DNA of 64,000 nt from Chloroflexi bacterium TSY (GTDB lineage Bacteria > Chloroflexota > Anaerolineae > Caldilineales > Caldilineaceae): contig JAHBNG010000036.1 in assembly GCA_019217005.1 (NCBI GenBank), positions 1 to 64,000 on the forward strand. Reading direction: 5' to 3'. This document shows positions 56,205-64,000 of the stretch, piece by piece. The notes beneath the pieces were generated by a model. That model was not told the DNA's origin. It did not search any database and saw nothing but the letters and a program-made list of their open reading frames with translations. The number at the start of each line of letters is the position of its first letter. Position 1 is the stretch's first letter. A program made the position numbers and the translations under genes.

Positions 56205-56288
56205 GTGTTTATCCGAAAAGTTCTGTGATGATGCCTTCTCGCTCGAGAAGCTGGTTGGACTCACAATCACTTTGCGGATAGGTTTTTA
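56205..56288 (-). repeat. MITE-C copy (inverted)
   Basis: It begins TTTATCCGAAAAGTTCTGTG and ends ACTTTGCGGATAGGTTT, with TTCTCGCTCGAGAA in the centre. It lies just after the MFS stop codon. Confidence 0.8.
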
Positions 56289-56305
56289 GGGGCTAGACTG
56301 ATGAC

Positions 56306-56368
56306 CATCAATCATGACTCGTCTGCGGCTATCGAGGGATTGAAGTCGCAGACGAGCCATGATTGATG
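56306..56368. terminator. long perfect hairpin between convergent genes
   Basis: CATCAATCATGACTCGTCTG and CAGACGAGCCATGATTGATG pair over 22 bases (one mismatch) with a 19-base loop. It lies between the MFS stop and the peroxidase stop, as expected for a bidirectional terminator, but it has no clear T run and may be a mobile repeat. Confidence 0.55.
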
Positions 56369-56394
56369 CATCACTGCTGAGTCAGGAATAGTGT

Positions 56395-56904
56395 CTACCC
56401 TACGGTTGTGGGCTCAGCTACTGCCTCGGATGCTTGTTCATCTGCACTGTTTCGATGTGCACCGTCACTGATAGAATGCCCATTTGTTGGTACACCATTT
56501 GTGGGCGTTCCGGTGAGAGCCGATCCATTCAGCACAACTGGGTCGTCAAACGGCACCCGATTCAAGTTTTCTGCAATATCTTCAGCTGTGATCGGCATAT
56601 CCGCAAAGCGTACAATATCGCGTAGTTGGAAATTGTCAGGTTCTTCAGCAGGAATGGTCATCAACTGTTCATATTGAGGAGTCCAGGTTGGTTCCATTGC
56701 CAGATAAGATTGTGGATCTCCTGCCAAGAGTCCCCAGAACACCTCGGCCACGATATAGCTGCCAACTTTGCCAAGCTGACGTCCGTCGCCCTGATCGTCG
56801 GCCTCGGCCAGAACATAGTGCCAAAGCGGATCATCACCAGCCGGACGGTAAGGATAAGCAAGGCCCATTGCCCGTGCCACGCTCTGTCCAGAGGGAAGTT
56901 CCAA
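56395..56904 (-). pseudogene. animal-type haem peroxidase, C-terminal part (after in-frame TGA)
   Basis: This continues the frame of 56905-57876 directly after a TGA: NLRRGW-stop-LELPSGQSVARAMG. In relatives this site reads RLGLPSGQ, so CGA to TGA is likely. The piece holds the last helices (GLLAGDPQSYLAMEPTWTPQ, FQLRDIVRFADMP) and a low-complexity tail rich in GTPTNG. TTG at 56904 could start a separate product but this is unlikely. Confidence 0.78.
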
Positions 56905-57876
56905 TCACCAACCGCGTCGTAGATTGAGTCCAGCTAACGGGTTTTGCCCACCTGGGCCAGCAGGAATCAACCCCAACCGGAAGGCCAATCGCGTATCGAG
57001 ACGTCGACTCAACTGGGGATTTTGTGCTCCCCTAGTGTAAGTATCAAACTCCAAGAACCGGTTCCATTGAAGGCTCCACAGTCCAGGCAGTTTCCCGTCA
57101 CCACGCAGATCTTTGCGATTAGCAACCGCACCCGAGCGTTCTTCTGGCGTCAACTCATCGTTCGGCAAAAAGATGGGGATCTTGCCAACAAACCCTTCTA
57201 ATTGGTCGTTGAGCGCGTACTCAGAACGGACCATAGAGTGGCCCAACCGATAGGCAGCACCAGAGAATTCGACGGGCATAAAGGGCTGGAGCTTCGGATT
57301 ATAGAAGCGCAATCGCGGCTTGCTTGGATTCTCTGGCGTTGGACAGATAGCGGCAAAGATCTCAGGGTCAGAAAGTCGCTTGACAAAATCATGGATCACA
57401 ACCCATTGATAGTGCCAACGCACAATCCGTTGGCCCTCCGTAAAGGTTTCATCGTTGTGTGGCATGCCCAAATCCAGCAGGTTGTCCATCACTTTATTGT
57501 GAAATTTAATAAAGGTAAGCTGCACTTGTGAAACAAGCACGTTCTCATCGTTACGTGGGTCACCGATTAGGGCGCGATTTTGAATATTCCGTTGTAAGTC
57601 ATCCTCGATACCATTCTCTGCCTTGCCAACCAACAAATAACCGGAATAGCCATCTTTGGCAGCTCGATTCTTATCATACAGATGCTGATCAACGCTTGGA
57701 CCGCGCCCGTAAAGACTGTCCAAATCGAATCGAGGCGAGCGAAAGTTGGTGAGCAGATTCGGATCATTGGTGCGATCCAGACTGGATGTGGGATCAAAGG
57801 TAATGTCATGATCAACAAATTGACCAAAATAGGTGTAACCAGCTGGAATGGCTGGATTGTCTCCCCGCTTACTGCT
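56905..57876 (-). pseudogene. animal-type haem peroxidase, central catalytic part
   Basis: The distal haem segment is GYTYFGQFVDHDITFDPTSS. It is followed by RFDLDSLYGRGPSVDQHLYD, LIGDPRNDENVLVSQVQLTF and IKFHNKVMDNL, and the proximal His region YRLGHSMVRSEYALN. The N-terminal residues of the open frame (MTPKSLQSRLKIAKNAKFGS) come from MITE-A. The native N-terminus is at 58102-58259. The bacterial family (peroxicin-like) oxidises small substrates with peroxide. The gene is disabled by two insertions and a nonsense codon. Confidence 0.85.
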
Positions 57877-57881
57877 AGACA

Positions 57882-58096
57882 CAGTAGATCCAAATTTGGC
57901 GTTTTTGGCTATTTTCAGTCGAGATTGCAGGGATTTTGGAGTCATTTATTCAGATTTCGGTTACAGAAAACAACCTATTTCATATCTGAAAATCGCCCAA
58001 ATCTAACGCAAAAACTAGATATCGACCGGCAAATTTGTATTTATGTCAACTGTTTAGCCAGAATTCTCTCTCAAAACCTGAAATTTGGATCTACTG
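57882..58096 (+). repeat. MITE-A copy 3
   Basis: This 215-bp element is nearly identical to copy 1. The flanks are AGACA (57877-57881) and AGACT (58097-58101). Deleting the element and one flank joins AAQS to SSKRGDNPAIPAG in one frame of the peroxidase gene, which independently confirms the ends and the 5-bp duplication. Confidence 0.92.
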
Positions 58097-58259
58097 AGAC
58101 TGAGCAGCACTTTCTTGCATTGTTGCAGCTAACGCGTTGAGGGATGCGAGCTGTTCGCTTTCGTTTGACCCAGGTGGAACGTGGGCTGGCAACTTGCGAA
58201 AAATGCGTCCATAAAAGCCCTGATACAGTGCTGAACGGGGGATAACGAGTACTTGTTTT
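58097..58259 (-). pseudogene. animal-type haem peroxidase, N-terminal fragment
   Basis: On the minus strand it reads YQGFYGRIFRKLPAHVPPGS, then NESEQLASLNALAATMQESA. This is the usual N-terminus of the family before the GYTYFGQF segment. It is cut on its 5' side by the MITE-E copies at 58260 and on its 3' side by MITE-A. No start codon remains upstream. It was too short and broken to be an obvious open frame. Confidence 0.7.
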
Positions 58260-58523
58260 GGGGTGGTTCAGAATTAGGTTTACACTTTTGATACATAGAT
58301 AAAAATCTATATGAGGTCATTTTCTGCCTGAGCATGGCTCAAATTAGAAAATATAAACATCTTTTCTCGGGGTGGTTCAGAATTAGGTTTACACTTTTGA
58401 TACATAGACAAAAATCTATATGAGGTCATTTTCTGCCTGAGCATGGCTCAAATTAGAAAATATAAACATCTTTTCTCTTTGCAAAAATGTAAACCTAATT
58501 GTCCGCCTAAAATGAACCACCCC
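58260..58523 (+). repeat. MITE-E copies 2 and 3: partial plus complete, in tandem
   Basis: A 109-bp partial copy (58260-58368) is followed at once by a complete 155-bp copy (58369-58523). Both start GGGGTGGTTCAGAATTAGG, and over their common part they differ at very few bases. The complete copy ends ATGAACCACCCC. The stop codon and last residues (GGSF) of the DyP gene are encoded by this end. No outer target duplication is visible. Confidence 0.88.
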
Positions 58524-59904
58524 ACAACCCCTCAAAAAAACTAACACTCGGGGCAAAAAAGTACTCTCCGCCCAACAATTTGACAAACCCGCGAAAGTCG
58601 AAGGATTTTGCCTCTTGACTTGACCCATTCCAGCTTGTTGGCCATTTCTGCGGACTCGATATTCCCTGTCCAGCCAGTGGATCTTGCCCACTCTCTGGTT
58701 TAGGAAAAGATGAATCATTCGCCATGGCTCGTTGCATATATTCAAATTGTTTGCCTATATCCTTCTGGAAGCACAAAAAAAGCAGTCCAACTCCATCAGT
58801 CGGTGCATACCAGGGGCTTTCGCTCTCTCGCCAAGATGATGTGGTCCGACCATAGGGTATTCCGCGTCGCACAATGCGACGATCTAGTTCGGAGTTGGTG
58901 CGTGGATTGACCTTGCGAACATGGGCATGGGCAGGACATTTTAGACCATTTGCATCATCAACATAGGTAAAGTCGTTGGTTGCGGGCCTGCTCCCAGCGA
59001 CCGGCTCATCGTGCAGTGCCAGGGGCGTACCATCCTGAAAACGCCCGACGACCGATGCACCAGCGAACTTGAGATCGGGTTCCTCGGAATTCAACTCAGC
59101 GGCCAATTCAATCACTCGTTCCCGAAAGCCCCGTACGTTTTGTTCTAATTTACGGAAGACGAGAAAGCTACCGTATGCCAAAGGCGAGTTTCCTGATGGG
59201 TCACGCTCGAGCACAAGATCGAGCGGTGCCAATGGATTCCACTCGTCAATTCCGCCTCGCTGATCTCGAGCACGGTCGAGATCTTCGCGCAAGAAAACAG
59301 GTTGGCTGAGTCCATCAGAGTAGCCAAAATGTTCAATCGCCTTTCCCTCTTTATTGCGCAGGACACTACCGCTCTCAATCCCAACAACATCGGCAATTGT
59401 GTTCGATTGCAAGTCACCGCGAATTGTACGCGCCATCTCAATCAGGGCTGCCTCATCGTTATCGGCCAACAAAATCATCGCATCAATCGTCTCGCGATAG
59501 TGTGGTTCCCAACGAGAAACATTGGGATCAGCCAATCGTCTGGTGGAAGCTTTCATACCGTTTCGAAAACGATTATCCCGTGGACGTCGTTCTTCAGGTA
59601 CATCAAGCTTCTCATATCCACTATTGCTCAAGAAGAGATTGACCATGACAGGTCCCGGTATTCCATAGAGGCGAAAGCGACGCGTGTCTTCAAACTGCTT
59701 CGAGGCCGACGTCAGGCAAAGTGTGGCGAACTGCTTATGCCATTGACGAATGTCTCGTGGTTTAGCTGTAAAGCGTAAGAGCAAACAAATCGTATGGGAT
59801 CGCCCATGAGCCTTAACAATATTGCCTTGGATGTTATCAAACAGCGGTTTATAGTGCTCATCAAAGCGATCAATTGGTTGGAGCAGACTTAGATCAAGGC
59901 TCAT
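58507..59904 (-). CDS. DyP-type haem peroxidase
   Basis: This is a 465-residue dye-decolourising peroxidase. The hallmark distal motif is FGYSDGLSQP with its Asp. The proximal His is in KCPAHAHVRKVNPRT and the distal Arg in RRIVRRGIPYG. GLLFLCFQKDIGKQFEYMQ and the C-terminal FFAPSVSFFEGLW are typical. No Tat signal is present. The last four residues come from MITE-E, which probably adds little. The gene is 5' of the animal-type peroxidase gene on the same strand, so the pair was likely co-transcribed. Confidence 0.93.
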   Translation of the reverse strand: MSLDLSLLQPIDRFDEHYKPLFDNIQGNIVKAHGRSHTICLLLRFTAKPRDIRQWHKQFATLCLTSASKQFEDTRRFRLYGIPGPVMVNLFLSNSGYEKLDVPEERRPRDNRFRNGMKASTRRLADPNVSRWEPHYRETIDAMILLADNDEAALIEMARTIRGDLQSNTIADVVGIESGSVLRNKEGKAIEHFGYSDGLSQPVFLREDLDRARDQRGGIDEWNPLAPLDLVLERDPSGNSPLAYGSFLVFRKLEQNVRGFRERVIELAAELNSEEPDLKFAGASVVGRFQDGTPLALHDEPVAGSRPATNDFTYVDDANGLKCPAHAHVRKVNPRTNSELDRRIVRRGIPYGRTTSSWRESESPWYAPTDGVGLLFLCFQKDIGKQFEYMQRAMANDSSFPKPESGQDPLAGQGISSPQKWPTSWNGSSQEAKSFDFRGFVKLLGGEYFFAPSVSFFEGLWGGSF

Positions 59905-60099
59905 GTAATCGGTCTCCTTTTGGGCTGTGTTGGAAGTAGGAAAGGGGGGGCAGGGCCATCGATATTATTCCTAATATCGACAATTCTCATCATTCCCATT
60001 GTCACATTTTTCTGCTATGTATGCAAATTATCTGAAACAAACGAGGACACTTATTTCTCCATCATTGAGTCAGAATCACCTTTGTAGTATGATGAGTCT
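59905..60099. promoter_or_regulatory. divergent promoter region between DyP and di-haem peroxidase genes
   Basis: This is 195 bp between two divergent peroxidase genes. It is A/T-rich near 59965-60090, with GATATTATTCCTAATATC as a dyad at 59960-59977. A shared regulator is plausible but not shown. Confidence 0.45.
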
Positions 60100-61494
60100 A
60101 TGAATTCTTCCCAACGCAAGCATCTAATCATCACGCAATATTTTATGCTCAAGCATCTACTTGTGATTTCGATGGTCGTGCTGCTATTCGGTGCTTGCAC
60201 CGGACCACGATCTCAGCAATCGATCTACACGCAACCAACTCGATCGCCCAAAGCTGTGGCGCTCTTAACCACGGAGCCACCATCATCAACGCAATGGACA
60301 TTGGACGAAATTCTCCTTCTCCGCAGCCTTTGGATCGGGAGTCTCCCAACCGTGCCGCCAGACCCAACAAATGCCGTTGCCGATGATCTGCGAGCCGCTG
60401 AGCTGGGGCATCATCTCTTCTTTGACCCGCGCTTCAGTGCCAACAATCAAGTTGCCTGCGCGACCTGTCACATTCCAGAATTGGCCTTTACAGATGGGCA
60501 GCCAACTGCCCATGGAACCAGACCCAACCATCGCAATACGATGAGCATTATTGGCGTGGCTCATGCCCCGTGGCTACTTTGGGATGGTCACAAAGATAGC
60601 TTGTGGGCACAGGCAGTAGAGCCTATTGAAGCGGTGGATGAGCAGGGAACAACCCGACTCCAAGCGATTCATCTGCTCGCCAATGACTCTAACTACCGAA
60701 AACGGTATGAAGAAATTTTTGGTTCGCTCCCAGAGCTTGATGATGATAATCGCTTTCCCGATGCAGGTGGCCCGGTTGATTTTCTAGATTATCGAGAACG
60801 CTGGAACGAGATGACACCGTCCGATCAAGCAGCAGCAACGAACGTTTTTGCCAATATGGGTAAAGCCATTGCCGCCTATGAACGGCTTCTCAATCCAGGT
60901 CCAGCTCGCTTCGATGCCTATGTTGAAGCATTGCTGATGGATGATAAAGCCGCGATGCAGAGCATATTATCCGACGACGAACTAGCTGGACTGCGGCTTT
61001 TTATTGGCAAAGCCAACTGTATTCGCTGTCATTTTGGTCCGCTCTTTAGCGATTTTTCTTTTCATAATACAGGTATCCCACCAGTAAGCTTACCGGAAAG
61101 TGTTGATCGTTCAATTCGTGGACGTCTTGCAGCAATTGAGTCACTGCTTTTAGACGAATTTAACTGTGCAGGACTGCATAACGATGACGCTGGAGCCACT
61201 TGCGAACATTTAAATGTGGCACAGGGTCAATCTCAAGCCATGGAAATGCAGCACGCATTTCGTACACCAATTTTGCGCAATGTAGATGAAACAGCACCCT
61301 ACATGCACGCTGGTCAATTTGCCACCCTAAATGATGTAATGGTTCACTACGACCAGGCACCAGAAGCCGTCATCGGTCGATCCGAATTGCGCAGCCTGAA
61401 CTTATCCAAAGCTGAACAGGTGCAACTCGTCACCTTTCTCTCCGCGCTGAGCAGTCCACCCACAGCCCCGCCTCAATTACTCGCACCACCATAG
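60100..61494 (+). CDS. di-haem cytochrome c peroxidase/MauG-family lipoprotein
   Basis: This is a 464-residue protein. A membrane signal with lipobox (LLVISMVVLLFGAC) follows ATG at 60145; the upstream ATG at 60100 is also possible. Two c-type haem motifs are present: CATCH near residue 120 and CIRCH near 307, each followed by typical text (IPELAFTDGQPT; FGPLFSDFSFHNTGIPP). The C-terminal FRTPILRNVDETAPYMHAG supports the assignment. The family reduces peroxide with electrons from cytochromes or matures cofactors. It is exported and membrane anchored. Confidence 0.92.
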   Translation: MNSSQRKHLIITQYFMLKHLLVISMVVLLFGACTGPRSQQSIYTQPTRSPKAVALLTTEPPSSTQWTLDEILLLRSLWIGSLPTVPPDPTNAVADDLRAAELGHHLFFDPRFSANNQVACATCHIPELAFTDGQPTAHGTRPNHRNTMSIIGVAHAPWLLWDGHKDSLWAQAVEPIEAVDEQGTTRLQAIHLLANDSNYRKRYEEIFGSLPELDDDNRFPDAGGPVDFLDYRERWNEMTPSDQAAATNVFANMGKAIAAYERLLNPGPARFDAYVEALLMDDKAAMQSILSDDELAGLRLFIGKANCIRCHFGPLFSDFSFHNTGIPPVSLPESVDRSIRGRLAAIESLLLDEFNCAGLHNDDAGATCEHLNVAQGQSQAMEMQHAFRTPILRNVDETAPYMHAGQFATLNDVMVHYDQAPEAVIGRSELRSLNLSKAEQVQLVTFLSALSSPPTAPPQLLAPP

Positions 61495-61507
61495 AGGATG
61501 CAATTTC

Positions 61508-61564
61508 AGTAGACAGCAATCGTTAGATTCTTCGCTTCACTCGAGAATGAGACGATTGCGGTCT
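61508..61564 (-). repeat. MITE-B copy 4, target of IS110 copy 2
   Basis: It begins CAGTAGACAGCAATCGTTAG and ends GACGATTGCGGTCT. The missing terminal ACTG appears at 63007-63010 on the far side of the IS110 element, so the insertion split GGTCT/ACTG. Confidence 0.8.
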
Positions 61565-61705
61565 GCCCTGAAAAAAAGGGCAGCAAGAGAAGAGAGAGAG
61601 GGGTTAAAGGCCGCGTTGAATAAGAAGCGGGTCCAAGTTGACCCGCCAGAGTGGGTGGCGTCGTTGCCTGTGCCCAACGCAAATCAGTTGTAGTGAGCAC
61701 CGTAC

Positions 61706-62287
61706 TTAGGCGGTCGGTGCCAAGAAAACCTTGAAGCCGAGGGACTCGAGGGTTTTGAGTGCGCCGGCTTGTGCATGCTCCTTGCGTCGTTTGAGAAAGA
61801 AGTCGCCGCCGAGTTCTTCAAAGACGGCATCGGGCTTGTCGATGAGATGATAGACGATGGTCAAGATGGAATGGGCCACGGCAATAGCTGCCCGCTTGGC
61901 TCCGCGTCGTGCCTTGAGACGGTGGAACTGTGCGGCGAGATAGGTGTCCTTGGTGCGAGAGGCGGCCCAAGCCGCTTCAACGAGGGCGGTGACTAACCAT
62001 TTCTGGCCCTTTCGTCGGCGACCACTCTTGCGTTTGCCCGCCGATTCGTTGTTGCCAGGACAGACACAAGCCCAGGAGGCCAGTTTCTTAGCTGAGGGCC
62101 AGCTTTCGACCGAGGGACCGATCTCCGCCAGAATTATCTCGGCGACGACTCGCCCCACACCGGGAATGGCATCTAGGCGTGCGATGAGGGCATCAATGCG
62201 TACATTCAGGTGATCGAGATGATGCAGAACTTCTTGCAGCATAAAACGATGATGAGGACGGACCAGTCCCGTCAACGCATCAACCAA
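61706..62287 (-). pseudogene. IS110 transposase, C-terminal part
   Basis: This is the transposase-20 domain: LNVRIDALIARLDAIPGVGR, then VVAEIILAEIGPSVESWPSA and SWACVCPGNNESAGKRKSGR, ending KVFLAPTA. It is separated from the N-terminal part by a frame change around 62272-62287 (KIPSWLMR versus MVDALTGLVRPHHRF). A single-base indel there rejoins PQLVDALTGL as in copy 1, so the transposase is nearly intact. Confidence 0.85.
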
Positions 62288-62889
62288 CTGGGAATCTTGG
62301 CCCGCAGCCGCTTTTGTGCCAAGTCAGCCATGGCTTCTGGGTCCATCTCATCTGCAATCAGGGCCTCGATCATCTGGCGTGCCGATACACCTTGGATGCT
62401 CGTGACCACCGATCCCAACTTGACGTTGGCATCTTCCAACACCTTATGCAGGCGATTGACTGCCGCACTCTTCTCTTGCAAGAGACGCGTCCGATAGCGC
62501 GTCAGGTCTCGCAAGTCCCTTTGCTCCACATCTGGAATGAAACTGCGCTCCAGCAGTCCATAACTCATCAGTTTCGTGATCCAGGCCGCATCGCTCTCAT
62601 CCGTCTTGCGACCAGGCACCTGTGCCAGATGGCGGGCATTCACAATCCAGACCTCAAAATGCTCATGCAACACATTGTAGATCGGTTTCCAATACACTCC
62701 CGTACTCTCCATCGCCACATGCGTGATCCCATACGACGACAGCCACGACCTCAACCCCTCCAACTCGACCGTCGTTGTCCCAAATCGCTTGCGCACCTGC
62801 TCCATCCTCCCTGATTCATCTACCACACACGCCACTACCATCCGCTTGTGAACATCCAGGCCGCTGCACTTCGGAAACATCACTTCCAT
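62272..62889 (-). pseudogene. IS110 transposase, N-terminal part
   Basis: This is the RuvC-like DEDD domain with CSGLDVHKRMVVACVVDESG, THVAMESTGVYWKPIYNVLH, then HLAQVPGRKTDESDAAWITK with the later acidic residues. The start ATG is at 62889. It ends after RLRAKIPSWLMR by frameshift, see 61706-62287. One base restores a protein of about 395 residues. Confidence 0.87.
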
Positions 62890-63006
62890 CTTCCTTTCCT
62901 TTCACAGCCGCTTATGTGTACCCGATTGTGAGCACAGTCTGCCCTGCGTGTTTCGTCCCGAGGAACGTCCACATCCCGTGGTGCGTCGGTGTACACCAAT
63001 CTAGCT
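62890..63006 (-). ncRNA. possible bridge RNA region of IS110 copy 2
   Basis: IS110-group elements encode a bridge RNA upstream of the transposase. This stretch has paired segments such as GTGTACACC and CACC/GGTG-type stems. A loop-like part holds GGGCAGACTG followed by CACAATCGGG; CAGAC and CAATCG also occur in the MITE-B target end. That is what guide segments could look like. The assignment is by position and similarity only. Confidence 0.4.
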
Positions 63007-63010
63007 ACTG

Positions 63011-63210
63011 AGCGTTCTTTACTTGACCACGGACCTTTCCCGATTTCTGTTCGGCGGCTGCCACCACACTTTAACACATTTTTCATCCCCTGTTGTGTTG
63101 GCTCACCGCATGTTTATCTACTGAGTTTTACCTTGTCCCCCTGTTATCTTGTCATCTTGTCGTCCAATCAACCTTTTGACGCGTTGTGCGAATCGCTTTA
63201 AAATGCAGCT
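63011..63210. other. intergenic before the carboxypeptidase gene
   Basis: About 200 bp with pyrimidine-rich TTGTCCCCCTGTTATCTTG repeats near 63132-63165. No gene is seen. It should hold the promoter of the gene at 63211. Confidence 0.4.
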
Positions 63211-64000
63211 ATGATCGACACGCGATATGGTGCCACAGGCCTACTGCTTTTTGTCTTGCTCTCATCACTGCTGCTGTTGACTGGCTTTGGAACGCCGCGG
63301 TTGGTCGATCGCAACGTCACGCCCGGTATACGTCTGTCGTTGGGGCAATTACGCGCCATCGCTAAGGCGCGCCAAGCACCACAAATTACAGCCAAAGCGG
63401 CACTACTCTATGATGTTGATGGCGATATCGTTCTCTTTGAGCAGAATCAGAATCAGGCACTTCCCCCAGCTAGTTTAACCAAGCTCATGACCGCGCTGCT
63501 CATCCTAGAGCAAACCGATCTGACGGCGCAAGTGACAATTAGGGCGAGCGATCTGATCGGTGGTGCCACAATGGGGTTACAAGCAGGCGAAACGGTGACG
63601 GTTGATGAATTGCTACAGGGGCTATTGATTCCAAGTGGAAACGATGCTTCGATGACACTTGCGCGCCATGCTGCAGGCAATGTGGACCGATTTATACAGC
63701 AGATGAATCAGCGCGCAGAAGAGCTCAATCTTCAGCAGACTCATTTTGTCAATCCACACGGATTCGACGCACCAAACCAGATGACCAGTGCCAACGATAT
63801 GCTAAGGTTGACTCTTGAATTACTGAAAAGCAAGAAGTTCAGAGAGATTGTGGCAACCTCAGAGGCAATTGTTGCCGGACATTCTTTGCGCAACACCAAT
63901 CAACTCCTGCGCACCTTCGTTGGAGCAGATGGGATCAAGACTGGGACAACACCGGCAGCAGGGCAATCTCTGATAGCAAGCATCACACGTAAAAATCATC
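63211..64000 (+). CDS. D-alanyl-D-alanine carboxypeptidase (peptidase S11), truncated by window end
   Basis: The first 263 residues of a low-molecular-mass penicillin-binding protein are present. A signal/membrane segment (ATGLLLFVLLSSLLLLTGFG) precedes the catalytic domain. SxxK is in PASLTKLMTALLIL (near residue 87), SxN in IPSGNDASMTLAR (near 142) and KTG in ADGIKTGTTPAAGQS (near 241). FVNPHGFDAPNQMTSANDML is a family block. The enzyme trims the terminal D-Ala of peptidoglycan pentapeptides outside the membrane. The ATG at 63211 is the only good start. The C-terminal domain lies beyond the window. Confidence 0.92.
   Translation, partial: MIDTRYGATGLLLFVLLSSLLLLTGFGTPRLVDRNVTPGIRLSLGQLRAIAKARQAPQITAKAALLYDVDGDIVLFEQNQNQALPPASLTKLMTALLILEQTDLTAQVTIRASDLIGGATMGLQAGETVTVDELLQGLLIPSGNDASMTLARHAAGNVDRFIQQMNQRAEELNLQQTHFVNPHGFDAPNQMTSANDMLRLTLELLKSKKFREIVATSEAIVAGHSLRNTNQLLRTFVGADGIKTGTTPAAGQSLIASITRKNH

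Larger units (their letters stand above)
61565..63006 (-). mobile_element. IS110-family element, copy 2
   Basis: This is 1442 bp, a normal IS110 length. It is bounded by CT on each side (the MITE-B terminal CTACTG is recovered across the element). The 3' side has CTGCCC-T-run-GGGCAG; the 5' side (62890-63006) is non-coding and long enough for the bridge RNA typical of this family. There are no terminal inverted repeats and no duplication beyond the core, as expected. The pair of copies shares the same integration point in MITE-B. Confidence 0.83.

Noticed and set aside
38651..56905. Genome-wide reassignment of TGA to a sense codon
   Set aside because: TGA is used as the normal stop by several intact genes here (for example the SnoaL-like gene overlapping the MFS start), so the two in-frame TGA codons are better explained by mutation or error.

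Overview
The window most likely comes from a member of the Chloroflexota (Caldilinea-, Anaerolinea- or Herpetosiphon-like). This is inferred from the gene types, not from a database search. The pointers are a giant BTAD/NB-ARC/TPR regulator, an ECF sigma/CHAT-TPR module, trypsin and TPR proteins carrying death-like adaptor domains, secreted proteins ending in LFLPLxQR, a DyP plus animal-type haem peroxidase pair, malate synthase G, and sulfatase and mannonate-dehydratase-type catabolic genes. I saw no rRNA, tRNA or CRISPR array.

Layout. 1-15.4 kb is a mobile-element-rich region. It holds a decayed IS110, the regulator gene, a small membrane-protein gene and a NarL-type response regulator each broken by a MITE, a subtilisin-like protease split by an IS701-type element, and a 3.2-kb element carrying a double tyrosine recombinase that is itself split by an IS1595-type element. 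15.5-25 kb (minus strand) holds a GST, ECF sigma, adaptor and CHAT-TPR operon, then Nudix, metallophosphoesterase, aminoglycoside-phosphotransferase-like and sulfatase genes. 25.5-32.8 kb (minus strand) is a compact set: secreted trypsin-SH3-TPR, adaptor-trypsin, adaptor-membrane-TPR, with a LysM lipoprotein upstream. 33.2-39.6 kb is catabolic and transport: SnoaL-like, MFS, sulfatase, mannonate-dehydratase family, and an MFS gene with an in-frame stop. 40.4-45 kb (minus strand) is a likely operon of malate synthase G, 2-hydroxyacid dehydrogenase, SDR and MaoC hydratase. 45.2-48.5 kb encodes a glycosidase-like, SH3 and M23 peptidase protein broken at a 13-G tract. 49-56 kb carries KDPG aldolase, a polytopic membrane protein, an AAA/winged-helix regulator, an RTX-like protein and an MFS transporter. 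56.4-61.5 kb holds three haem peroxidases (animal type, DyP, di-haem cytochrome c type). The end holds a second IS110 and the start of a D,D-carboxypeptidase gene.

The strongest pattern is a dense set of short inverted-repeat elements, named MITE-A to MITE-J here. At least nine families are present, most in two to five copies. Several insertions can be reversed on paper: removing the element plus one target duplication restores an open frame in the small membrane protein, the animal-type peroxidase, the protease and the recombinase. Families A, B, G and the recombinase element all end in CAGTAG or close variants. Both IS110 copies sit inside the end of a MITE-B. Elements also supply the stop codons or terminal residues of intact genes.

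The best candidate for an undescribed system is the 25.6-32.0 kb trio. It combines a secreted protease/TPR protein, a cytoplasmic protease with an adaptor domain, and a membrane TPR protein with the same adaptor domain, which suggests envelope sensing coupled to intracellular proteolysis. Many genes carry single-base frameshifts, so either real decay or uncorrected long-read error must be considered.
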